NCBI GenBank assembly: GCA_042218115.1 | Contig: JBDGRJ010000001.1 | Location: 1 to 16,553 of the forward strand | DNA length: 16,553 nt | Direction: 5' to 3' | Source: JBDGRJ01 sp042218115 | GTDB taxonomy: Bacteria; Patescibacteriota; Patescibacteriia; Magasanikbacterales; UBA922 | Part shown: positions 1 through 7,221 of the stretch, in pieces | How the letters are laid out: the number at the start of each line of letters is the position of its first letter | Numbering within the stretch: the first letter of the stretch is position 1 | The notes under the pieces: generated by a model | The model's database searches: none | What the model was told of the DNA's origin: nothing | The model's input: only the letters and a program-made list of their open reading frames with translations | Program-made: the position numbers and the translations under genes

Positions 1-52
1 CAGGAACCTCCACATTAACAGTGTGGCGTTCTACCAGTTGAACTACAGGGGA
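1..52 (-). tRNA. tRNA-Asn (GTT), 3' part cut off by window edge
   Basis: The minus strand starts with acceptor strand TCCCCTG, followed by a D arm (TAGTTCAACTGGTAGAAC) and an anticodon arm with loop CTGTTAA, giving anticodon GTT (Asn). Sequence and layout match bacterial tRNA-Asn. The variable loop, T arm and 3' acceptor strand lie outside the window. A promoter ends only a few bases before the gene, so it should be transcribed on its own with almost no 5' leader. Confidence 0.93.
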
Positions 53-62
53 ATCTGACTTT

Positions 63-91
63 ATATTAGAGAGTAAACAGTATTTTGTCAA
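63..91 (-). promoter_or_regulatory. Promoter of tRNA-Asn
   Basis: On the minus strand a perfect -35 TTGACA (91-86) is followed, after exactly 17 bp, by TAATAT (68-63) as -10. The predicted start lies about 4-5 nt before the first base of the tRNA. The -35 box sits just after the recO stop codon (97-95), so the tRNA promoter occupies nearly the whole spacer. Confidence 0.75.
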
Positions 92-94
92 TGC

Positions 95-769
95 TCAGTC
101 TATGATCTTTCTCCAGTCGGGAAGCTTCTGACCTAGATGATAGTTACTAAATTTATAAATTATATTATGCATTTTAGGGTCATATTCTAGATGTTCCGGT
201 TTAGAAAAGTCTACTGATAGAGCTGATTTTAAATTTTCTGCTGTTTCTTTACTGCATTTTAAATAACTACCAGCACCAGACTCAATAAATCTACCCTCAG
301 ATACAGAAAAACCAACCACCTCTTCTGCCGGCTCTAAATCTGGCTTAAAACCCACCAAAGATATTAGCTGCAATACGAATGCATCTAGTAAAAAAGGGTT
401 GGTTGGGTTATTCTTTAAGTACGAAAGCCACTCTAAAAGCAATTTAAAAACTCCCGGGGTGTCTTCACCTTCCTCAAGTACTTTATCTACTAATTTAGCT
501 GAATATCCGGCTATCAACCCTTTATTATGGTCTTCTCTTAGTTCTTTAAAATACTCCAACCCATCCACCTTAGTTACTCTATTCCAGGTCTTTCCTCTGG
601 CTGTTTGAACATCCACAAAAGAAAAGGGCTCAAGAAGATAGGAGTTCTTACTTTTTATCTTCTTAGTTCCTTTTGCTAATAGCTGAATCTTGCCTTTTTC
701 TTTGCTTAAAAAAGTAACGATCTCGTCCGATTCTCTGTGGTCTCTTTTTGTTAAAACTAAAGTCAACAT
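95..769 (-). CDS. recO: DNA repair protein RecO
   Basis: 224-residue protein resembling RecO, the mediator that loads RecA on SSB-coated single-stranded DNA in the RecF pathway. The N-terminal OB-fold pattern is visible (LTLVLTKRDHRESDEIVTFL then GKIQLLAKG and a conserved LEPFSFVDV strand), followed by a helical C-terminal domain with YSAKLVDKVLEEGED and PFLLDAFVLQLISLVGFKPDL. No zinc-binding cysteine cluster is seen in the C-terminal half, so this is a cysteine-less variant. The ATG is 2 nt downstream of the ruvX stop, which suggests co-transcription and coupled translation as the last gene of adk-map-ruvX-recO. RecO is divergent between phyla, hence confidence below that of the ribosomal proteins. 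Confidence 0.85.
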   Translation of the reverse strand: MLTLVLTKRDHRESDEIVTFLSKEKGKIQLLAKGTKKIKSKNSYLLEPFSFVDVQTARGKTWNRVTKVDGLEYFKELREDHNKGLIAGYSAKLVDKVLEEGEDTPGVFKLLLEWLSYLKNNPTNPFLLDAFVLQLISLVGFKPDLEPAEEVVGFSVSEGRFIESGAGSYLKCSKETAENLKSALSVDFSKPEHLEYDPKMHNIIYKFSNYHLGQKLPDWRKIID

Positions 770-771
770 AG

Positions 772-1143
772 CTAAAGATAAGTATCCAGTATTAGCATAG
801 CAGACTTCTCGTCTCTGCTTGCATCACCCTCCAGACTATCAGCCTCCTGTGAAGAGAAGCGCTCATCAACAAACTCAAAATCTGCTTCCACCTCTTTTTT
901 TAGCTGGTTTGTAAACCCTCTAACTTCCTTACTTTTAGAGGTCTCCTCTCCCTGGGTAGATAAAGGGAGCCCTATTACTATTTGGGTTATGTCTTGATTT
1001 TCTATTATAGAGCTGATCTGTTCTATTTTTTCTGTAGTAGTCTCTGCTGTAATGGTTTTAAAAGGAGTTGCTATCTCTAGCTCTTCATCAGCTAATGCTA
1101 GGCCGACTTTTTTTTCTCCGTAATCTATACCTAAATATTTCAT
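772..1143 (-). CDS. ruvX: Putative pre-16S rRNA nuclease / Holliday junction resolvase-like protein (RuvX/YqgF)
   Basis: 123-residue RNase H-fold protein. It opens with MKYLGIDYGEKKVGLALAD, where Asp7 is the first catalytic acid, and carries VIGLPLSTQGEETSKSKEVRGF, the second acidic site FVDERFSSQEA, and a closing DEKSAMLILDTYL with the last catalytic Asp. In Escherichia coli YqgF matures the 16S 5' end; the name RuvX reflects an older resolvase proposal. Length and motif order are typical. Its ATG overlaps the map stop codon as ATGA (1143-1140), so the two are probably translationally coupled. Confidence 0.93.
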   Translation of the reverse strand: MKYLGIDYGEKKVGLALADEELEIATPFKTITAETTTEKIEQISSIIENQDITQIVIGLPLSTQGEETSKSKEVRGFTNQLKKEVEADFEFVDERFSSQEADSLEGDASRDEKSAMLILDTYL

Positions 1144-1961
1144 CCTATATCTTCTCCTGGTCTTTTTGTAGCTACAGTAGGTCCATCCGGCTCGACTATG
1201 ACCGTATGCTCAAAGTGTCCTGCCGAACCTCCATCCTCAGTCACTATGCTCCACTCATTTTCTCCTGTGGTCACCTCCGGATTACCGCCTTGGGTCAACA
1301 TCGGCTCAATGGCTATGACAACACCCTCTTTTAGTTCTTGTTGCTCGCCTTGCTCAGTGTAAAAGTTAAATACATTCGGTTCCTCGTGTACTTCATGTCC
1401 CACTCCGTGCCCACAGAGCCTTTTCACTATACCAAAACCCTCAGGTTCTACTATCTCCTCTACTTTTTTTCCTATATCAGCTACAGTATTTCCAACCCGA
1501 GCTTGGTCGATCGCTGCATAGAGCGCCCTCTGGGTAGTTTTTAAAAGATTCTCTTTATCTTCATTATTATTTTCTCCTATAATTTTGCTGAAAGCTGTAT
1601 CGGTAATATACCCGCCATGTTTTGAGTGCGGGTTTATTATGTGTTGATGCTCATCTTCTACAGGCCACTCCATACCTACATCGATGGAGACAATATCACC
1701 CGGTTGTAATACTCTGTCATCAGCAANNNNNNNNNNAGCGCAGATAGCATGAGGAAAGGGGTCTTTGGTAGGATCAGACTTATACCCCTTAAATACCGGG
1801 CTTCCGCCTGCTTCTATGATTCGTGACTCCACTCTTTTGTCTACATCAGATAAATTTACTCCCGGTTCCAGTGACTCCTTCACATCAGCCAATATATCAG
1901 CTACTATCTTCCCTCCCTCTTTTATTATTTTTCTTTCTTCTTTGCTTTTTATATAGGGCAT
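1140..1961 (-). CDS. map: Methionine aminopeptidase type I, interrupted by an assembly gap
   Basis: Removes the N-terminal methionine from nascent proteins using a dinuclear metal centre. All five metal ligands are recognisable: Asp in IVSIDVG, Asp in YITDTAF, His in CGHGVGHEVHEEP, Glu in AIEPMLTQGG, and the last Glu in HFEHTVIV. Between the first two Asp ligands there is an insertion of about 16 residues (EDEHQHIINPHSKHGG) compared with E. coli Map. Ten N bases (1727-1736) fall where the family has a motif like SINEVVCHGIP, including the active-site His. The frame survives only because the placeholder happens to fit, and the true gap is probably longer. It sits 2 nt after adk and overlaps ruvX by 4 nt. 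Confidence 0.95.
   Translation of the reverse strand: MPYIKSKEERKIIKEGGKIVADILADVKESLEPGVNLSDVDKRVESRIIEAGGSPVFKGYKSDPTKDPFPHAICAXXXXADDRVLQPGDIVSIDVGMEWPVEDEHQHIINPHSKHGGYITDTAFSKIIGENNNEDKENLLKTTQRALYAAIDQARVGNTVADIGKKVEEIVEPEGFGIVKRLCGHGVGHEVHEEPNVFNFYTEQGEQQELKEGVVIAIEPMLTQGGNPEVTTGENEWSIVTEDGGSAGHFEHTVIVEPDGPTVATKRPGEDIG
1727..1736. other. Assembly gap (10 N) inside map
   Basis: Ten undetermined bases. The encoded protein goes from AICA to ADDRVLQPGD across only four unknown residues, whereas E. coli Map has about ten residues between the equivalent points, including the catalytic-site His. A real gap of about 25 nt is therefore more likely than 10. This marks a scaffold join, so linkage left and right of this point rests on read pairing; the natural adk-map-ruvX order supports it. 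Confidence 0.95.
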
Positions 1962-1963
1962 AG

Positions 1964-2548
1964 TTAATATTGTAGTACTTCTTCAATACTCTCCTCTACC
2001 TCTTCTATGGGCTGATCCCCATCTACTGTTTTTAGAACCCCCAAAGAATCATAATAGTCTAATATGGGCTGTAGAGCATCTTGTCCTTGCTCCTCCATCC
2101 TTTGTTTTATAATCTCTTCTTTATCGTCACTTCGACCGCTGTCCTCACCTCTTTTCTTCAACCTTCTTATTGCTTCTTGTTCTGGAACTTTAATCTCCAA
2201 CACTCTCACCTCTTCTTGTAGGCCTTGACTTCGAAAGAACTTCTGATAACTTTTTGCTTGCTCTAATGTACGAATGGCTCCATCCAAAACTACACCGTCT
2301 TTATCTTCCAGTCCTTGTTGGATCTTAGGGAACGCTAGTTTATATACATATTTATCGGGTACTACCTTGCCTTCATCCATATAGCTTTTTATCTCCTTAT
2401 AGACCTCATCTGATAGCTGATCTCGGTCCAAGTCTCTAAATATATCACCGGTGGATATATGTTCATAATTATGCTTATCCGCTATTCTCTCCGCTTGTGT
2501 GCCTTTACCACTTCCGGGAATGCCGAGTAAAATAATTATTTGTTTCAT
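1964..2548 (-). CDS. adk: Adenylate kinase (short, LID-less form)
   Basis: Catalyses ATP + AMP to 2 ADP in the cytosol. The P-loop GIPGSGKGT lies at residues 9-17, the AMP-binding STGDIFR at about 32-38, and DGAIRT at 89-94 replaces the common DGFPRT. After AIRRLKKRGEDSGRSDD the chain goes directly to KEEIIKQRM, so the long Zn/LID insertion of many bacterial enzymes is absent. The protein is 194 residues. A TTG directly precedes the ATG at 2548; ATG is the likelier start. It is the first gene of a second transcription unit after the secY terminator, the conserved secY-adk-map order being kept. Confidence 0.95.
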   Translation of the reverse strand: MKQIIILLGIPGSGKGTQAERIADKHNYEHISTGDIFRDLDRDQLSDEVYKEIKSYMDEGKVVPDKYVYKLAFPKIQQGLEDKDGVVLDGAIRTLEQAKSYQKFFRSQGLQEEVRVLEIKVPEQEAIRRLKKRGEDSGRSDDKEEIIKQRMEEQGQDALQPILDYYDSLGVLKTVDGDQPIEEVEESIEEVLQY

Positions 2549-2576
2549 CAAATTAAATTAATAAACAAGCAACTCC

Positions 2577-2585
2577 ATTATATCA
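2577..2585 (-). promoter_or_regulatory. Extended -10 promoter for adk-map-ruvX-recO
   Basis: The minus strand reads TGATATAAT, an extended -10 (TGn plus consensus TATAAT), about 28 nt before the adk ATG. No convincing -35 lies at 16-18 bp, which is tolerated by extended -10 promoters. Its position between a terminator and adk supports the call, although the region is very A/T rich and chance matches are possible. Confidence 0.55.
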
Positions 2586-2630
2586 AAAATAAACTAAAAT
2601 CATAGGAAAGCTAAACAACTACAATAAAAT

Positions 2631-2661
2631 TTAAAAACCCATAACCTAGTAAGTTATGGAA
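2631..2661 (-). terminator. Terminator after secY
   Basis: Seven-base-pair stem CCATAAC/GTTATGG (2639-2645 with 2653-2659), 7-nt loop. On the minus strand it is followed by GTTTTTAAATTTT. Placed about 40 nt after the secY stop, it separates the ribosomal operon from adk. The stem is A/T rich, so read-through is plausible. Confidence 0.6.
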
Positions 2662-2698
2662 AAATCCTACAATCTGAACTGCTGATGCGTTAAGCAAA

Positions 2699-3973
2699 CT
2701 AAATTTGTTCGTATTCGTGTAAGGTAAGCTGAGCGTTAATCTTTTTGGCAACTCGTATAGCTACCTGTACTACAATAAGGAGGCTGGTACCACCTACCGC
2801 TAAGGTCTGGGAACCAGTAAAGGCCTGCATTATAAGGGGCAGCACAGCGATCAGACCTAAAAATAAAGCACCTGAAAAGACCAATCTGTTCATGGTCTTA
2901 GCTATGTATTTTTCAGTAGGTTTGCCTGGTCGAACACCAGGAATAAATGCACCCTGCTTTTGTAGATTCTCTGCAATATCCTTCGGATGAAAAATGATAG
3001 CAGTATAGAAGTAAGTAAAACCAAAAACCAAAATAAAGTATACAATTCCATAAAAAAGCTGGTCCTGAAATAAGTTTACCACTGTCTGGGCAAACGAACC
3101 AATGAATCCGGGGTAGTCCACGAACATCTGTCCTATCGTAGGAGGAAATAGCACTATAGAGATAGCAAAAATTATAGGGATAACACCAGCAGTATTTACC
3201 TTCAGGGGCAAGTAATTTTTAGGTCCACTTTCACCTTTGGGTCCTCGGGCTTGACTGGCATAGTTGATCGGTATGTTTCTTTGTCCTTCACTTATTATTA
3301 CTACCCCGACGACAGTAACTATAGCAACGACCAAAAATAGTATATAAATATTCAGATCGGCTGCACTGTAGTTTATTATTGCATCTTTAACTGCCTGAGG
3401 AGCAGAAGCTATAATACCAGCGAAAATTAGCAAAGAGATACCGTTACCAATATTCTTTTCGCTTATCAGCTCACCGATCCACATCAAGAACATAGTTCCG
3501 GCAGCAGCAATAATAGACATTGAGATCAGACTTACTACACCCGTGTTGGTGATGATGCCTTGACCACTTCGAGATAACATTTGTATAAATCCAAAGGCCT
3601 GAAGTAATGCCAGAGGAAGTGTTGCAAACCTGGTATACATATTTATCTTCTTTTGCCCTTGTTCGCCCTCTTCCTTTTGCAACTTCTCTAAGGCCGGTAC
3701 GGTCTTTTGCAGCATCTGAAAAATAATGGAAGCAGTAATATAGGGAGCAACACCCAGCATTGCTACAGAAAAATTCTCTACTGTTCCTCCAGAAAACATA
3801 TTCAAAAGCCCGAATATTTGATTCCCCTCTAAAAATCTACTTAAAGCTTGAGTATCTACTCCCGGAATAGGGATATGAGCTACTGCCCGAAAAATCACTA
3901 ACATTCCCAAAATAAACAAAATCTTATTACGGATATCTTTGATTTTCCAGATTTTTTTAAGCTTCTCTAGCAT
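2699..3973 (-). CDS. secY: Protein translocase subunit SecY
   Basis: 424-residue channel subunit of the Sec translocase in the cytoplasmic membrane. The sequence shows the SecY order of ten hydrophobic segments. The first (about residues 17-37) ends in the conserved HIPIPGVD, and the following plug region has FGLLNMFSGGTVENFSVAMLG, then PYITASIIFQMLQ. The loop with RNIPINYASQ, NTAGVIPIIFA and the late FYTAIIFHPKDIAENLQKQGAFIPGVRPGKPTEKYI are diagnostic. It ends in LHEYEQI, like the HEYE tail of many bacterial SecY. It lies 31 nt after rplO, the usual spc position, and is the last gene before a terminator. Confidence 0.98.
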   Translation of the reverse strand: MLEKLKKIWKIKDIRNKILFILGMLVIFRAVAHIPIPGVDTQALSRFLEGNQIFGLLNMFSGGTVENFSVAMLGVAPYITASIIFQMLQKTVPALEKLQKEEGEQGQKKINMYTRFATLPLALLQAFGFIQMLSRSGQGIITNTGVVSLISMSIIAAAGTMFLMWIGELISEKNIGNGISLLIFAGIIASAPQAVKDAIINYSAADLNIYILFLVVAIVTVVGVVIISEGQRNIPINYASQARGPKGESGPKNYLPLKVNTAGVIPIIFAISIVLFPPTIGQMFVDYPGFIGSFAQTVVNLFQDQLFYGIVYFILVFGFTYFYTAIIFHPKDIAENLQKQGAFIPGVRPGKPTEKYIAKTMNRLVFSGALFLGLIAVLPLIMQAFTGSQTLAVGGTSLLIVVQVAIRVAKKINAQLTLHEYEQI

Positions 3974-4004
3974 AAAATAAGAAGATGAAAAATTCCGAAC
4001 CGGA

Positions 4005-4451
4005 TTATTCTTCTTCTATCTCGCCCCCAGCCTGTTCTATTTTATCCTTTGCTTTAGAGCTGTAACCACAATTTACCACCTTAACTGCAGCTGAAATCTC
4101 ACCCTGTGCCAAGATCTTCACCCCAGAATCTGTATTAGAGATGAGCCCCTTTTCTTTTAGGCTCCAGGGTGTGACTTCTTCGTCATCTTCAAATTTCTTG
4201 TCGATCTCTTCTACGTTTACCACCTCTTTATCATCTTTGTGGCTCTTAAATCCTCCGAGCTTGGGGATACGCATAATGTCCTGCTTCATACCGATATATA
4301 GTGTGCCTGATTTTCCTCCGGCTCTAGCTCTTTGCCCTTTAATACCTCGCCCACAATATACACCCTTGCCGGAGCTGGTTCCTCTTCCTACTCTTGTCTT
4401 ATCCTGCTTGGATCCTTCTTTTGGTTTAATTGTATGAGCCCTCAATGCCAT
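4005..4451 (-). CDS. rplO: 50S ribosomal protein uL15
   Basis: 148-residue large-subunit protein. The N-terminal basic tail carries the family pattern GRGTSSGKGVYCGRGIKGQRARAGG, and a globular C-terminal domain holds VKILAQGEISAAVKVVNCGYSSKAKDKIEQAGG. It follows rpsE after only 9 nt; in most other bacteria rpmD (uL30) sits here. The tail ends in an acidic EIEEE. The start ATG is preceded by an A/T-only spacer without a Shine-Dalgarno. Confidence 0.98.
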   Translation of the reverse strand: MALRAHTIKPKEGSKQDKTRVGRGTSSGKGVYCGRGIKGQRARAGGKSGTLYIGMKQDIMRIPKLGGFKSHKDDKEVVNVEEIDKKFEDDEEVTPWSLKEKGLISNTDSGVKILAQGEISAAVKVVNCGYSSKAKDKIEQAGGEIEEE

Positions 4452-4460
4452 AATATATTA

Positions 4461-4952
4461 TTAACTTTGTGTTTGTTGTTTTTCTCTATGTCTCAGCTCA
4501 TCTGATCCCGGCTCTACCAAAAATGACTGTAGTGCATCAAAAGTAGCCTTCACATTAGTTATCTTATTTCGAGAACGACTAATAATCTTAGCAGAGGCAT
4601 TATTGATGCCAGCTAAATCTAATACTGATCTGACTGCACCTCCGGCCATCAAACCTGAGCCTTGGGGGGCAGGTTTTATGATAATATTTGCTGCTTTAAA
4701 GTCAGACTGTACCTCATGTGGGATCGTATCATTTACTAAAGGTATCTCTATCATGTTCTTCTCAGCATGATTGAAAGCCTTGGTTATTGCTACTTGCACA
4801 TCGTCACCCTTCTTCACTCCATATCCCACCTTGCCCTTTCTGTCTCCTATAGCTACAGTAGCTCGAAAACTCATTCTCTCACCACCTTTAGTAGTTCTCG
4901 TGACTCGGTCTATATCTAGAACCTCTTGTGAATATTTATTGTTTCTTCCCAT
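4461..4952 (-). CDS. rpsE: 30S ribosomal protein uS5
   Basis: 163-residue small-subunit protein acting in translational fidelity and mRNA entry. It shows the dsRBD-like N-terminal part (VTRTTKGGERMSFRATVAIGDRKGKVGYGVKKGDDV) and the C-terminal domain with PAPQGSGLMAGGAVRSVLDLAGI and ISRSRNKITNVKATFDAL. The protein is of normal length. It lies between rplR and rplO, with 12 nt to rplR and 9 nt to rplO; rpmD is missing. Confidence 0.98.
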   Translation of the reverse strand: MGRNNKYSQEVLDIDRVTRTTKGGERMSFRATVAIGDRKGKVGYGVKKGDDVQVAITKAFNHAEKNMIEIPLVNDTIPHEVQSDFKAANIIIKPAPQGSGLMAGGAVRSVLDLAGINNASAKIISRSRNKITNVKATFDALQSFLVEPGSDELRHREKQQTQS

Positions 4953-4964
4953 ATTATAAGTTTA

Positions 4965-5327
4965 TTAAAAATCAAGACCACCTTCTCTGGCCCCTTCAGC
5001 CAAAGCCTCTACTCTACCATGATATTTATACTCTCCACGATCAAATACGACCTTTTCTACACCTTCTTCTTTAGCTCTCTCAGCAATCTTTAACCCGACC
5101 AGATAAGCATCCGCTTCCTTTCCTTCCAGATCAGTATCTCCATCTAAATCTTCCCGTGAGTCTGCACTAGCAATAGTATGAGACTCATCATCATTAATCA
5201 ACTGAGCGTAAGTATAGTTCAAACTTCGGTACACCGACAATCGTGGCCTCTCAGCAGTACCATGAATCTTGCTTCTCGTTCTTTTCTTTCGTCTTTTACG
5301 TTGTTGTTTTTGCTTAGTTTTAGCCAT
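4965..5327 (-). CDS. rplR: 50S ribosomal protein uL18
   Basis: 120-residue 5S rRNA-binding protein. A very basic N-terminus (KQKQQRKRRKKRTRSKIHGTAERPRLSVYRS) is followed by NYTYAQLINDD and the conserved FDRGEYKYHGRVEALAEGAREGGLDF. The middle is strongly acidic (DSREDLDGDTDLEGKEADAY), reminiscent of proteins from salt-adapted organisms. It is separated from rplF by a 160-nt spacer that holds a large folded element, the only big spacer in the operon. Confidence 0.98.
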   Translation of the reverse strand: MAKTKQKQQRKRRKKRTRSKIHGTAERPRLSVYRSLNYTYAQLINDDESHTIASADSREDLDGDTDLEGKEADAYLVGLKIAERAKEEGVEKVVFDRGEYKYHGRVEALAEGAREGGLDF

Positions 5328-5351
5328 ATTTTTTATTATATCTCGCTTATA

Positions 5352-5486
5352 TTCTATCTTATCTACTGTTTGTCGGGTTTAATTTCTCTGCGAGAAAGGT
5401 CTGCTCGATAGAGTAGTCGCAGAGAAATTACCTAGACAAAATCTCGCTGGGATTTTGTCTAAAGACAAACAGTAGGTAAGGTAGAA
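5352..5486. other. 135-nt three-way-junction palindromic element between rplF and rplR
   Basis: Three nested stems account for about 112 of 135 nt. P1 pairs 5352-5374 with 5464-5486 (23 bp, two G.U when read as plus-strand RNA). P2 pairs 5380-5393 with 5417-5430 (14 bp, perfect) and carries an apical 6-bp hairpin with a GATA loop (5401-5416). P3 pairs 5433-5445 with 5449-5461 (11 perfect pairs plus two apical pairs, 3-nt loop). Junction linkers are GGGTT, CC and AA. The element starts 1 nt after the rplF stop codon and ends 24 nt before the rplR ATG. It could be a structured RNA, an RNase III processing or regulatory site of the operon, or a small non-autonomous palindromic repeat. No terminator T-run follows on either strand. 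Confidence 0.85.
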
Positions 5487-5487
5487 A

Positions 5488-6051
5488 TTAAGCACCGGGA
5501 CCCACCTCTTCAGAAGCAGTCTTACCTTCTTTTCTTCTGATATCCTCATCCACGTATTTGATACCCTTACCTTTATAAGGTTCCGGCGGTCGTACATTTC
5601 TAATCTCAGCAGCTACTTTGCCTACCAATTCTTTATCCGCACTCTCAATAGTTATCTTATTACCTTCTACTGAAGCATCGATAGAGCTAGGTATATCATA
5701 AACTACCGGCTCCGCAAAGCCAACTTCCAGTTCAATATCTGTGCCTTTTTCTTTTACCCTGTATCCTACACCATTAATTTCCAACTCTTTTTTGAATCCA
5801 TCAGTAACACCTTCGACCATATTGGACAGATGAGAAGCAAATGTACCCCACAAGGATTTCTGTCTATTCTCCTCCGGGTTTTCCACTTCTACATTAGCTT
5901 CCCCCTCTTCTTCATTTATGTTTACAGAAACTTCAGCTGGCAAATCTCTTTGCAGCTCACCATTTGGACCTGATACTTTCAAAGTATCTGATTCAACTGT
6001 AATATCTACTTTATCGGAATATTCAATTGTCTGGTTTCCTATTCTTGACAT
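5488..6051 (-). CDS. rplF: 50S ribosomal protein uL6
   Basis: 187-residue large-subunit protein near the GTPase-associated centre. It begins MSRIGNQTIEYSDKV and has two similar domains. The second carries the signature YKGKGIKYVDEDIRRKEGKTA near the C-terminus. The first domain includes LKVSGPNGELQRDLP and GTFASHLSNMVEGVTDGF. The domain-1 loop is acidic (NEEEGEANVEVENPEEN). It lies 6 nt after rpsH. Its stop codon abuts the folded element that fills the spacer to rplR. Confidence 0.98.
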   Translation of the reverse strand: MSRIGNQTIEYSDKVDITVESDTLKVSGPNGELQRDLPAEVSVNINEEEGEANVEVENPEENRQKSLWGTFASHLSNMVEGVTDGFKKELEINGVGYRVKEKGTDIELEVGFAEPVVYDIPSSIDASVEGNKITIESADKELVGKVAAEIRNVRPPEPYKGKGIKYVDEDIRRKEGKTASEEVGPGA

Positions 6052-6057
6052 AGTATT

Positions 6058-6453
6058 TTAGTATACTGAACAAAGTACCTCTCCACCGACACCCTCTTCT
6101 CTGGCCTGATGGTCGGTCATTACTCCCTTGGAGGTAGAGATAATAGCAATACCATAACCATTCTTTACTCTGGGAATCTCATCTTTGCTTCTATAGATCC
6201 TACGTCCCGGAACAGAAACTTTCTCTACTGAGTTTATCACGCCGTCTCCTTGTCCATCGTATTTTAAACTTATCTCAATGGTTCCTTGTGGTCCTTCTTC
6301 TACATGTTCTACACCTTCTATATAATCCTGACCATCGAGCACTTCTGCTATAGATAACTTTAAGTTCGAATAAGGAATATCAACACTGCTTTTTCCTGCA
6401 GCTTGAGCATTTCTAATTCTGGTCAACATGTCAGCTATTGTATCGGACATCAT
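6058..6453 (-). CDS. rpsH: 30S ribosomal protein uS8
   Basis: 131-residue 16S-binding assembly protein. N-terminal DTIADMLTRIRNAQAAGKSSVDIPYSNLKLSIAEVL and C-terminal VSVPGRRIYRSKDEIPRVKNGYGIAIISTSKGVMTDHQAREEGVGGEVLCSVY match the family throughout. Two ATG codons stand in tandem (6453 and 6450), so the start is uncertain by one residue. In E. coli uS8 represses the spc operon by binding the rplE start region; no comparable structure was evident here. Confidence 0.98.
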   Translation of the reverse strand: MMSDTIADMLTRIRNAQAAGKSSVDIPYSNLKLSIAEVLDGQDYIEGVEHVEEGPQGTIEISLKYDGQGDGVINSVEKVSVPGRRIYRSKDEIPRVKNGYGIAIISTSKGVMTDHQAREEGVGGEVLCSVY

Positions 6454-6468
6454 AGTATATAGTATTTA

Positions 6469-6654
6469 TTACCAACTTGACTTACGAACCCCGGGCAAAA
6501 GCCCTTTGTTTGCAAACTCTCTAAAACAGATTCTACACATATCGAACTCTCTCATATAGCCTCGACAGCGGCCGCAGTTCCAGCATCGGTTTACCTTACG
6601 AGTGCTGTACTTGGGTTCTTTATTTGATTTTGCAATCTGTGCTTTGGTAGCCAT
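6469..6654 (-). CDS. rpsN: 30S ribosomal protein uS14, zinc-binding type
   Basis: 61-residue form (type Z). Two CxxC pairs, CWNC (residues 24-27) and CRIC (40-43), form the zinc knuckle, and the tail GLLPGVRKSSW is typical. This short zinc-dependent version is used where no long C-minus paralogue replaces it. It lies between rplE (5 nt away) and rpsH in the usual spc order. Confidence 0.98.
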   Translation of the reverse strand: MATKAQIAKSNKEPKYSTRKVNRCWNCGRCRGYMREFDMCRICFREFANKGLLPGVRKSSW

Positions 6655-6659
6655 ATTGT

Positions 6660-7217
6660 TTAATTATCTTGATTATCTTCTTCTTTGAAAGGGAAGCCTA
6701 GATTGTCTAACAGCTCATAGCCCTGCTTGTCATTGTCGGCTGTTGTATTTACAGCGATCTGAACTCCGTGAACATTGTCCATATCCTCAAAGTTAGATTC
6801 AGGAAAAGCTACAGCCTCCTCTATACCTAAGCTATAATTTCCGTTGCCATCGAAGCTGTCTGGATCTAGACCCTTGAAGTCTTTAGTTCTCGGTAAAGTA
6901 AAATGTATCAGACGAAACAAGAATTCGTACATATTTTCTCCTCTCAAAGTTACTGACGAGCCTATTTTATCACCCTTTCTAATATCGAAATTGGAAATGC
7001 TTTGCCGGGCTTTGTTATGGACTGGTTGCTGTCCGGTAATAGCCCTCAGAGTTTCTTCTACCTTATTTACATACTCCTTGTCATCCTTTTTGTTGCCATA
7101 GCCAACATTTACTATCACCTTCTCTACTCGCGGTACCTCCATTTCATTGTCTAAACCTAACTCTTCTTGGAGTGTAGGAACTATTTCTTCATTGTATTTT
7201 TTCTTAAGCTCGACCAT
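6660..7217 (-). CDS. rplE: 50S ribosomal protein uL5
   Basis: 185-residue 5S rRNA-binding protein forming an intersubunit bridge. Recognised by VPRVEKVIVNVGYGNKKDDK, ITGQQPVHNKARQSISNFDIRKGDKIGSSVTLRG and the tRNA-facing LPRTKDFKGLDPDSFDGNGNYSLGIEEA. The start is placed at the ATG encoding MVELKKKYNEE, 4 nt after the rplX stop. An in-frame TTG 15 nt upstream would overlap rplX and is less likely. The C-terminus (FPFKEEDNQDN) is acidic. Confidence 0.97.
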   Translation of the reverse strand: MVELKKKYNEEIVPTLQEELGLDNEMEVPRVEKVIVNVGYGNKKDDKEYVNKVEETLRAITGQQPVHNKARQSISNFDIRKGDKIGSSVTLRGENMYEFLFRLIHFTLPRTKDFKGLDPDSFDGNGNYSLGIEEAVAFPESNFEDMDNVHGVQIAVNTTADNDKQGYELLDNLGFPFKEEDNQDN

Positions 7218-7221
7218 ATTA

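Noticed and set aside
1140..1143. Possible frameshift between map and ruvX
   Set aside because: The ATGA overlap is a normal translational coupling arrangement and both proteins are complete.
5352..5486. Insertion-sequence remnant with target duplication
   Set aside because: The 23-bp inverted ends are real, but no clear direct repeat flanks them and no transposase remnant is present; the mobile reading is kept only as an alternative.
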